Assembly (NCBI RefSeq): GCF_010183535.1
Contig: NC_071333.1
Span: forward strand, 8,678,587 to 8,742,586
Length of the DNA: 64,000 bases
Origin: Caenorhabditis remanei
Lineage: Eukaryota; Nematoda; Chromadorea; Rhabditida; Rhabditidae
Reading direction: 5' to 3'
Part shown: piece by piece, positions 47,301-57,281 of the stretch
Layout: every line of letters starts with the position of its first letter
How positions within the stretch are numbered: position 1 is the stretch's first letter
The notes under the pieces: generated by a model
What the model was told of the DNA's origin: nothing
The model's input: only the letters and a program-made list of their open reading frames with translations
Database searches by the model: none
Translations under genes and position numbers: made by a program

Positions 47301-49722
47301 CTAGAAGTCATTCATTGGCATGTTCCTAGTGAATGCTCTACTCATCCTTCGATTTTGTGTCATTGGGGCGGAAGATCGAGTAGTGAAGGAGGAAGATCCT
47401 TTTGATGTATGAGATGCAAATGAAGTGGCAGTGGAACATCGACGCACTGAAATAACTTTTTTGGTAGGTAATGTAAAAACTCGTTATTGTTCAGTTTGTT
47501 TTTTTATGGTTGGTTTCATAATATGTAATGAGCAATTTGTTTACTAATACTACGTAGAAAAAAAACTTACGTGGTGGCCTCAAAAGTCGTTTGTTTTCAA
47601 CCGGTATTTCTCCCAAAGTGTCCATTCTCTGAAATTGAAATTAATGAAATAAGCGTAGAAAGAAATGTAGAATGTTAACCTCATCTTGATAATCTACAGA
47701 GTACTCATCTTTCGGGCTCACAGAAGATTCATCTTTCACACTTTCTATTTGATTTCCTGAACAGTATTATTTTGTTGGATACCAATAAAAATAATATTGA
47801 ATTACCTTCATCGAAAATATCAATATTCTCAAAGTTTCGGTTATCTTTAAGAGTACTAAGTTTGGGAGCTTTTTTGATCGCACTGTGACTGAACACTGAT
47901 ATTCGTCTGAAAAATGAGGAAATACATGTACTGATCAGAAATTGAGAAGAAAAAAGAACTTACTTGTCCAAATTTATGCTTCGAATTTCCATACTGTTAT
48001 TAGAAAGAAGATACCTCTCCATAGTTTCTCGATCACATATCGCATACCTTCTTTTGTTTCTGTGATCAGAGAATTCGAACCGATATTTCTCTTCATAGAA
48101 ACTATCATCCGGGACCGGTGGTTCTTCCGAACACGCCGAGTTAGTCACTAGTTTGAATAAAAACACAAACATCTCCATCAATGTCACACAACTGCAACCC
48201 ATAAATAGAGAACTCGCACCTCCAAGGAAACCTGTAAACATACATGATGTACAGACGGAAATGCATTAAATTGTTTTAATAACTCACATAAAATATCAAC
48301 TAGAGTTGTTTTTCTTGTTTCCTGCATATATGTAACTTCAGGAATGACTGAAAAAGTGATTGCAACATATTCAGAGTTATGAATTAACTTGGAATCACTG
48401 ATTTTGTATTGAGTTTCTGAACAGGCAGGGTGACATGGAAAATCTGGAAAAGAAAACTTTTGGAAAAAATATTAGTAGAAACAGTACCGTATTGCATGTA
48501 TTCCACTTTTCCGGTGAGTTCATAACGTATCCGCTCGCAAAATTTCAGTGAGTAGTGATAATCTGGTATGGAGTCTTCTGGAATCCATTGAATTTCTTTC
48601 CAGTTTCTCACACACTTTGCTCTATCCAAATTGAGTCGTTCAATCTGAAATTAGGATAACCCTGAGATAAGGAAAGAAAATTGCTCAGGTAGTAGGAAAA
48701 CAGACAAAAGAAATACTTGCCCACTTGAAAAACTTTCAACCGAATCATATGATGTGTGTGAGGTTTGGACGTTACATGGTACACGTCTTCTTCTGTTCCG
48801 TGTTTGAAATATATTCCTGGAATTGATTTCTACTGGTATGTTTCATTTCCATTCTCGTCAATTACCTTTCTTTTTCAATCTTATTTTTGTTTTTGTTGAG
48901 AATCGTATTGAAACACAATGTGCGTCTGTCTCCTTACACGTTATTTGCTCTTTTTCACACGAAATTTCCTTGCAATGAAGTCTATAACATGTTTTTACAA
49001 AATCATTCAATTTTCTTGACAAACTTTTCTTCAGAGCAAAGTTCAATATCACTATTGAACCGATGATTTTTCGTCTCGTTGATTCTCATAAAACTTGGTT
49101 GTATCGAGTAAGACTTGATCATTGTACCGCACTGCAATCATAATTTTTCATTTCCTTTCGTAAAATCGATGGCGTTGCGCTCATTTTCAGCTAATAATAA
49201 CTGTCATGTGATAAGCGCCTTAACAAAGTAATAAATCGGATTCACTCACAACCATTATGTAGAAAACCAAGCAAGTAGTGACGACAAGACACCAAAAAAT
49301 TAATGACGGACAATTGCGGGAATTGAAAACGCGTATCTGTAGAAATGAAAGGAAGAAAATTATGTCAATGAAAAAGAATACAGTGACTAACCATTCCATG
49401 GAAAGTGGTTAAGTTTGTATATTCATCACAATCATCATGACCCGCACGAAAATAATGATTTGTTAAGTACTCGTATGTTTCTTCATCTAAATCTATGAAA
49501 TCGTCTTCATTATCCTCAGCATCAGCAAATGCGCTGATGTCATCGCTATCTGAAACCAAAATGTTGAGATTTACTGTTTTAAGAATAAAACTATTAGAAT
49601 TTCGATGTTTTTAATTGTCTATAGCAGTAAAAATGGTTATAAAACAAGAAAAACTCACAACCAGGGGCTCGATCAAGACTCTGAAATTGGGAGTCACTTC
49701 CACCAAACGAGACACTCGTCAT
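47301..49722 (-). CDS. del-5: Degenerin/ENaC-family channel subunit (DEL-5)
   Basis: Fourteen exons: 49659-49722, 49392-49549, 49250-49336, 49061-49131, 48866-49014, 48725-48816, 48488-48644, 48399-48443, 48288-48347, 48231 down to 47964, 47806-47906, 47680-47756, 47571-47628 and 47301-47446; about 510 residues. A very acidic cytoplasmic N-terminus (DDISAFADAEDNEDDFIDLDEETYEY) is followed by TM1 (CPSLIFWCLVVTTCLVFYIMV) and a Cys-containing extracellular loop. FPCHPACSETQY and YMQETRKTTLVDIL lead into TM2 (FLGGASSLFMGCSCVTLMEMFVFLF), where GAS fits the GxS selectivity filter. The tail is basic and Ser/Thr-rich. DEG/ENaC subunits form trimeric Na+ channels in neurons and epithelia. The extracellular loop is shorter than in typical degenerins. 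Exon 4-5 and 8-9 junctions were chosen for frame. Symbol from memory. Confidence 0.83.
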
Positions 49723-49812
49723 TAGCAAATGATAAGACGCACTTTCTTATCTGACAACTATTTCCAACGGGTGTTTATCAATTACTCCCATCACTCTTAA
49801 GAATCAATTCTT

Positions 49813-49818
49813 TTTATT
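49813..49818 (-). terminator. Polyadenylation signal AATAAA
   Basis: AATAAA on the minus strand, about 110 nt past the stop of the transthyretin-like gene at 49927. Confidence 0.5.
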
Positions 49819-49926
49819 GACCAGGCACAAAAACGAAATGAAACAATTAACACAAAAAAAGAGAAAAAGAGTAGGAGAAACAATTTCAAGAATTTTCAAT
49901 GAGGTAAATGAAGCACAATGAATGAT

Positions 49927-50533
49927 CTAGTTAAGGCAGTCACGAGATTCTCCTGGAAGAACTGCGTTGATGTTGAGGATTCCAATGTCGAAAGTCTTGG
50001 CTGGGTTTGCTCCTTCGGTGATAAAATCATCTGGGATTACAATTTCAACTTTTCTCCAGCACTCCTGAAAGACAGATTTTATATGAAATCGAACTATTGG
50101 AATAATAATTGTATGTCTTTCATAAATAGTGTTAGGCCGCCTTCTGTATCAACTATTGTTAACTTACAATAGCTTCATCATGACAATTGTGGTAGATGTT
50201 GAGTTTTGGGTCAATCTTTGTCCACTCGGTGTCATTTCCAGAAAGTTCAAATTCTCCTTCAGCGTTTGTCAATCCTTCTGACATCAGGGTGTCTTTGACT
50301 GAAATTAAAATATTTATTTTACATGCCATCAGTACATATTCACTAATCAACTTACTTGGATCAACCTCGTAGAGCTTCAGGCGAGCTTTTTCGTATCCCT
50401 TTCCATCACACAACAACTTTCCTTTGACAGCAGTGGATTGTACTTTACGAAGTTGTGGAATGGATGGGAGAATATCAGGGAGTGGATAAGCGAGACAAAG
50501 AAGAGGAAGCAATGTGAGAAGGATGAACTTCAT
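49927..50533 (-). CDS. Transthyretin-like (TTR-52/TTL family) secreted protein, 148 aa
   Basis: Three exons, 50356-50533, 50168-50298 and 49927-50064. A signal peptide (MKFILLTLLPLLCLAYP) is followed by the family hallmarks: VQSTAVKGKLLCDGKGYEKARLKLYEVDP, then DTLMSEGLTNAEGEFELSG, then DPKLNIYHNCHDE and CWRKVEIVIPDDFI. This is the nematode-specific transthyretin-like beta-sandwich with conserved Cys residues. Family members are secreted; one (TTR-52) bridges apoptotic cells to phagocytes, but most have no known role. Length is normal. I cannot pick the ttr number. Confidence 0.93.
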
Positions 50534-51068
50534 TCTGAACTGAAATCTGGGATTTTCTATTAAATTGACCGACGAAATGACTTTTATACGATATAATGTA
50601 AAGATTTCAAAATCTGAATGCTTCCGGTATGACTAATAAAAAAAATTTTGTTTCGAAATAAAAACAATATGTTCAAAAAGGGAAATAGTCATTTTTCTCT
50701 CTCAATGACAAAAAGACGAAGTGACTGAGGGAGTGGAGAAATATAAAAACTGAAGATGAGATGAAATTACACTGAGACAAAGGCGACCCTACCCAGTCAA
50801 GTAGCCTAGTATCTTCGCTTTATCGTTTTCATGGTCACTTTCAAGAATATTCTTTGAAGGCGGACGGGTAGATCGAGAAATCAATTCTAAATTATTGTTT
50901 GGCATCGAAAAAAGGACGTTACCCGACGGCATTAAGTTTACTTGTGGAAAAAACTAGGAAATTGACCGAAAATTTGGAAACATATCCGGATTTTCCTGCA
51001 AACAAACAATACGTGAACAAAAAGAGAAAAAAGTTTATTCAGGCAAAAGTGATTTACGGGATCAAACG
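50534..51068. other. Intergenic, no gene seen
   Basis: About 535 nt upstream of the transthyretin-like gene and downstream of the MSP-domain gene. The frame at 50899-51081 (+) is antisense to the MSP 3' end and has no support. Confidence 0.5.
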
Positions 51069-52785
51069 TCAACTTTTTTGAACACTTTGTCTCAAAATGG
51101 ATTTCAAGTTGGTGGTTGGGGCGATAGACATTGTTACATCTTCCTTGGCTATCAAGGCAATCACTTTTCTCTCAGCACCTGAAATAATAAAATGTTATGT
51201 ACTTCAACATAATTCAATTTTTTAAGCAAAGAGAGTTAAGATAAATGTTTCTATTTGTTTCACTCTACTTGTAATTGAAAATGTGAAAAAAACACACCAT
51301 GTCCATAAAAAACTTCTTACCCAAATCACACTCGAACGCATCTCTCGCGCTGCTTGCACACGTCGTCTTATAAATAACCACTATCTTATCAGTCTTTGGG
51401 GGCCCCGGATCGCGAACTATCTGAAATGAGAAGTGTTGATTGGATTGTTATAGCTTCATTAAGTTGTGTTAACTCTGCAAAGTTTAAGACCGAAAACTAA
51501 TTACGTCAACACAGTTTGAACACTGTTTTCATTTACTTTCTTTCCTTTTTTCCCTACTTCTCAAAACCTTGATAACTGTGACCGTTCAATATATTTTTCT
51601 GTTCATCTTCCGGTAAGTTCCAATTTCAGGCCACTCCCAACATTCCAAACGTTATTTCTCTTAATTGCGATAAACTAGATTTGTTTCGAAAAACGATAAT
51701 TGGCGTAGAAATCAAGTACAGTCCAATTTCAACTCATAACCAACCTGTAATCGTTGCGCATTACCGGGTTCAAGAAGTGTGTAGACTGGTGACACACGGA
51801 ATAACTCGTTATCACTACACTTGATTTTTACAGCAATCCTAAAAATTATGAGACACTTTAATAGGTCAACAGCTTAGGAGTTCGAAATACCTGTGACTAC
51901 TTCCGTTCACCATCATGTGTCTTGATGCGCCACCCATGGCGGTTGGGAAGTAGGCAATCTTTAAACTTTCAAGTTTTTCTCATTATCAAAAACTGGAATA
52001 ACTTACTTTGGGTGTGATGAATAGGTTATGATCGTCCAAGTCATACAACATTTTAGAACCTTTTGTGAAAAATGGCTGTCTGGAAATAAGAATAAAAGTC
52101 AACTGAATTTCAAGACATTCAAATAGTGAAGAAGACTTTGGATCCCTTTATTATTATAATAAAAAGAAAGAAAATGAGCCAGATGTAGGATATTAGAAAT
52201 ATTTCGGGGAGCTTGCTTCCATCAACAAGAAGAAAAGAAAAACGAACTGGCATCAGACAAAAAAATAAAAGAAAAAGAGCTGACGAAGGAGAAGAGGAAG
52301 GAAAGATAACCTCTATAAAGACATCTAGATCCAGAAGGGGGCCGTGGCCAAATGAGATTCTAGATGGACGATTTCCGGGAGGGGATGCTTATAGAACACG
52401 ACAAAATTGTGGGCTGCTCGTCATAAAAGATATGGGTCACAAGTGAGTTGACTTCATGACTTTTTGCGTACAAAAAAAAGGACTTCTGAGGATTCTTTGT
52501 TTCAAAACTTGTCATCTTTGTCATTCTCGTTTCTGTTTCAAGCCATAAAAAAGAGGCAGTCTAAGAAAAAAGTAAGAAAAACACAACCGAAGAAAAAAAA
52601 CAACAAAAAGTGGAATCTTGAAAATGGGTGCCTAGCGCGGCGGCGTCTCTAAATAAAGAATATTAAATGGTGCCGAATATTATTCCATAGGGAGTGATGG
52701 TCTTTCCGAAAAGTTGACAAATTCCAACAAAATGTCTCCGCCGCGCCTCTTACCCGACTCTTTTCATTGAAAAAGAGTCAGTCAT
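51069..52785 (-). CDS. MSP (major sperm protein) domain protein, 158 aa
   Basis: Six exons: 52754-52785, 52007-52079, 51891-51958, 51745-51838, 51321-51420 and 51069-51178. The first exon encodes MTDSFSMKRVG and is 674 nt away. I chose it because its ATG, GTAAGA donor and phase (2) fit the second exon, and no in-frame ATG occurs nearer. The domain core reads RIAVKIKCSDNELFRVSPVYTLLEPGNAQRLQIVRDPGPPKTDKIVVIYKT, the immunoglobulin-like MSP fold (KIKxxxNxxYxVxPxxGxxxP consensus). MSP-domain proteins include sperm cytoskeletal MSPs and VAP-type adaptors. This single-domain version has no TM, so it is not a VAP. Partner and tissue unknown. Confidence 0.85.
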
Positions 52786-54107
52786 TCTGCTGGTGTCGTC
52801 TCCTTTTTTTCCGGAAGATGAAGAGAAATACTGAGCAACAAGAAAGAGGGCAACAGTAGAACAATGGACGGAGATGACAAAAACACACTTCTTCTAACAC
52901 TTCATCGCTCCAACGTTGAAGAAGATAACAGGCGGAGGGTGGAATATGAGAAGAGGTTGACAGAATTACAAATTGGAGTTCTGAATTTTTGAAGATGACG
53001 TTGCAAACTTGAATACAATCTTTGAAAAAACAAAGATCGGATGTTCGTTGACAGATAATTCACATTGCATTGTAGACACAAAGGGCAGACAATAATTATT
53101 GCAGCTAATTTGTACAATATATAAAACCCTCAGTAAGTTCACAAAACTGTATTAAATTGCTTTTACTGGAGACCGACGGTTTTTCGTGGCAATTATGCTC
53201 TCCAATAGTTTAGATAATTATATCACTTGTTTAATAAATAGATGAACATTCAAAATAGTTTTCCAAATTGTTCATTTTCCCTTTTTTACCCTCCGTAGTT
53301 TGTGATTTGTTTCTTCAAAAGATCGACATCACCTCTCTGACCACTTTGTCGTCTTTCAACTGTAACCAATTTAAACTGTTGGTATGATCATTCATTGTAA
53401 AATGTTTCTCCTGTATTTTTTGGCATCATGATATTGTGCTAGTTATGAAAATGTAATAAATTTTCAAATATTTCTCATATTTCTAATTTTTCATTCACGA
53501 GGTTCTCTGAAAATAAATACAACTCTCTGGATTTCCCCATTCTGGCAAGATGGTATGATCATTACAAGGTTTCAATTCTCATTACTGGACGTTGACGATG
53601 AAAACTGAAATCGACAAGTTGATATGAGAGAAGTGAATCTCGGTGAATTGTTGCAGACCAACCGTTGGTCGCCACTTGTCCCCCATTCTCTGCCCACTAC
53701 CGACAATTTTGTTGTCATTCTTCTCTTTTTCTTTTTTTTGAACTTCAACCCGATTTCGCACAAATTAATTCTGACAAGAACTCATTCCACACATATACCA
53801 AACTTATGCCTATCGAATGACCAATTTTCAACAAGATGAGAACCCGTGATTGATCGATACAGTCTCCACTCATTTGCCATCTAACCTTCTGTTTTCTTTT
53901 CCTACTATTAGGAATTATCAATAGAGAGATCAGAAAAGATACAGTGTGTATGAGTATGATTGATCATTCTTATCTTTTCTGAATTCCATACCCTTTTTTC
54001 TTATTTCCGCCGGCCGGTTTTGTTTTTTATTGCACTTTGCCCTCTCTCACAAATTGTTCGAAATCCGTCCTACTTCGTTTAGTTTTCAGAATCAAATCAT
54101 TCAAACG
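52786..54107. other. Intergenic, no gene seen
   Basis: About 1.3 kb. Short frames on both strands (for example 52902-53117 minus, 53572-53839) have no motifs or plausible splice structure. Confidence 0.5.
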
Positions 54108-55533
54108 ATGGGTACAGTCGTAGAAACCAATGATGAACATATGCCTCTTCTAAGGAGAACATCCAAGATGTCTAATTTCCGGAAGATTATGGAGGTGAGA
54201 ACTTACTTTCATTCTGAACTCTTCAGAAAAAAAATATTGTAGAGTATAATCAGTTCTCCGCCGGAAACTGAGATTATCTATCCCACAGAAGATGAACAAA
54301 TTTCAATTCCACTCAGAAGAAACACACGGTCTGCAAGTTTCCGAAGAGTCATCAATGTCAGTTTTTATCTTTAGAACTTAAACGGGAAATTGATCTGGTT
54401 TTAGGGTAGCATAAGAAGAACAAGAAAAATATTTGGTATAGGAGATGCACCTGAAGTTGTTGAACAACCTACGATTCCGAGTCATCGTGATATTCACATT
54501 CAACAATTTAATCGAAATGAATTTTATCTACTTGTAAGTTATAAAAAACCGAAGTGTGACTGGACAAATAAAATTATTTCACAGAGCCGGATTCCCACCA
54601 AAAATTATGAAATATTCAAAATACCTTCCGAAGATAAAATCTTCACCAGCATTAGACAAATCACACCATCATGCACTTGTCCAATGACAAAGTGAGTTAA
54701 TTTACTAGTATATCTTATAGTTTGTATATCATTTTCTTTTAGACTTTTTCCGCGAGAGGAGAGACCAAAAGACAAGACGAGAAAGTGTCGCATGTCAAGT
54801 TTTGAAAGAAAGCGAAGGTGATGGTACCGTATCAAGGGCAATCTTATTTTCATAATTTTGTTTCAGATATCATCAGTCTTTTGGAGCGGACCATCACGCC
54901 AAGGAACAATTATTTTGTCCACTTCAAGCATCTCAAGTTGAACTTGCATTCAAAACAGAAATCAAAGCAGATATTGTAATAAAAGTGCAAGCGCCAAATG
55001 GAGAATGCAGTGGATACATTTACCCAAATGTTTTTGATTTCACAAGTTTCACTCCTACAGATGTGAGTTTTCGAAAATCCAACAAAAAGGTTGACTGAGC
55101 AGATAGTATGGCAGCAACAACTATAAATAATAAATCAGAAGGATGAATAAGTTGTGGCTTCGCTAGATGATAATTTCAAAAATACATCTGTATTATTGTA
55201 CAAAACGGAACCAACCTATAATGTTTTTACAGTTTCTCGCATTTTAACAATGAGAACAATTTAAAAATTCTTGATATCCTTTATTTGTATCCAACAGATG
55301 AAATATTTAGATTGGATGTGGTCACGGAAAATGGTTGATCCATGTTGCTATGCGTAAAGGTTGTAAATTCCACCATGGCTACACGCGGTGTTTAAATCTT
55401 GTCGGACAAGGTAAGCACTTCCGATTCCAATTTGTTTCCAACTTTCTTTTCTTCAGGTGTTCTGTTTTTCGAAGTCAGTATGTCAGGCGATTTGAAAGAT
55501 TGCGGAAGATTGTGGCTTGATTGTCTTAATTAA
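54108..55533 (+). CDS. Orphan protein, 294 aa
   Basis: Eight exons: 54108-54194, 54243-54356, 54405-54533, 54585-54691, 54743-54817, 54867-55062, 55311-55410 and 55457-55533, joining in phase with good splice sites. The N-terminal half is basic and Ser/Arg-rich, with a repeated motif (LLRRTSKMSNFRKIM, LRRNTRSASFRRVI, SIRRTRKIFG) that resembles basophilic-kinase (RRxS/T) sites. The C-terminal half is more ordered: SQVELAFKTEIKADIVIKVQAPNGECSGYIYPNVFDF, then IGCGHGKWLIHVAMRKGCKFHHGYTRCLNL and VLFFEVSMSGDLKDCGRLWLDC. There is no signal peptide or TM. I do not recognise a family; it may be a nematode-specific beta-rich domain. Confidence 0.82.
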
Positions 55534-57281
55534 GTTTTAATTGATTGATTTTTGAATTGTAGGCCTTTTTTTTTAATTTCTCTTCTGCTTAGAACTTCCT
55601 AGTTGCTTTAAATGAATGAAGTGCTTCACCGGCGTAATTACTTGTTATTGTTCTGTTCCACATTCACACTGTGTCTTGGGTATCCGTTCCTCGGAAACCG
55701 CACGTGATATATGATACGCCCGCCAAGCGAGAGTTGTATCTTGGTACGGAGTGTACTGGGTAGCATTCTTAATTGCATTCTTTAGATCAGATCAAATTCT
55801 TTGAAGTGGTGATCATACGTTGGTCACCTGCACTATTATATTTTTTGAAAACACACAATGACTCAGACCCGTGTAATAACTTACTGTCTGATTGGAGAAA
55901 ATAATACGCAAGAATAAGGAAAACCGCGGGAAATTGAATTAATTTTGATTCTAAACATGTCACCTACGATTATCTCGTTCTCTATCATTTTCGCATGGAC
56001 TCTGACTGCCTTTCGCGCAATGCGCAATCACTAACCTTTTTCGTTTTTAGCGCATTCATTCTTTTCTATCATCGTCCATCTTCTTTTCTCTCTTCCCTTT
56101 TCTAATTCCGCTGATTTTCTCTCACTTTCTGATTTCCTTTTTTCTTTATTGATTCGACCGTACGTAGACACATACCAAATCTTGTCTCCCCCTGAGGGGT
56201 CTCCAAAAAAGCGCCCTGTCCGTAACCATCTCATGATTGCGTTTCCGTCGTCTTCGTCTCTTATCACTCGGTTTTTATGGAATTCTCGATGAGATAAAAC
56301 TGGTTTCGAAATTAAATAGAATTAAGGAGCCCATCCACCTACCTGGTTGGATTGAGTAAATGATGTGACATTTAGGATTAATTGCCTTGACAATCATTGC
56401 CCAATGACGATAACAATCTTTCAGAAGCAAGAAATTGATCACACCCTGTTTTTCACGCGTTTCCTCTCCAAATGTTGCATAATTGTGTATGCAATGCAAC
56501 AGATATGTTTATTCTCATAATCACATAGATTTCACCGGACTATTTTTATATCAAGTTTTCAGATACCCTTTCATATTTTTCCTTTCTTTCCTTTCTCACT
56601 TTGAGTCACAAATATCGCAATAACTTTTGACCATTACCATAAAATAAAATACCCGTAACTTTTTGGAAAAGTATATATTGCAATTTGAATAGCCTCGGTC
56701 CGCCCGGAAACATTTTCTCCCGTAACATGTGCACCACATCCGGAAGGAACACACCCAGATGTGACTTCTTATTCAAAGTTTTGTCTCAATATCAACGGAA
56801 CTGCATTGTGTCATCCACCTAGAGCACAACGCATCCAACATCTGGACGTCTTTCGTCGTCTCAATTTGAGGCTCGTTCACTTTTTACTCTTTTTTATTAG
56901 CGCCCCGCTACGTTTTTTTCCTCTGACTTTGAGTAACATATGCGCCAATTTAGACGGATTTAATTATGATTGGCTTCTCTTTCTGATTGCTTCTCTGTGT
57001 TTATTGTCGTTGGATCCTATGACTTGACGGTCGGAGCTTTTGATTCAAACTCTTTGTCGTCTGCGCAGGATGTCTTCAATTTGTTACATATGGTTGTAGG
57101 AGGTGTGGAGTCGGTAATTTATGACTCGGCTCGCGCAGGCACCGGTTAGAACTAAACATATAAATCTTTGTTCCGATTCGGTTCACCTCTTTCACATGTA
57201 TTCTTTCTTTTCCAAAAAGTTTTCTGTGGGTTACATTTCAAATCTTCTTTTGTAGAGTGTCGAATGCTGCCGTAATATATC
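55534..57281. other. Intergenic upstream of egl-15
   Basis: About 1.75 kb. A GC-richer island occurs at about 55660-55780. The open frame 56031-56267 (-) is low-complexity Arg/Glu/Lys and unsupported. Probably contains egl-15 promoter elements. Confidence 0.45.

Noticed and set aside
52213..52652. Lys/Arg-rich plus-strand frames
   Set aside because: A-rich low-complexity sequence inside the first intron of the MSP-domain gene, antisense to it.
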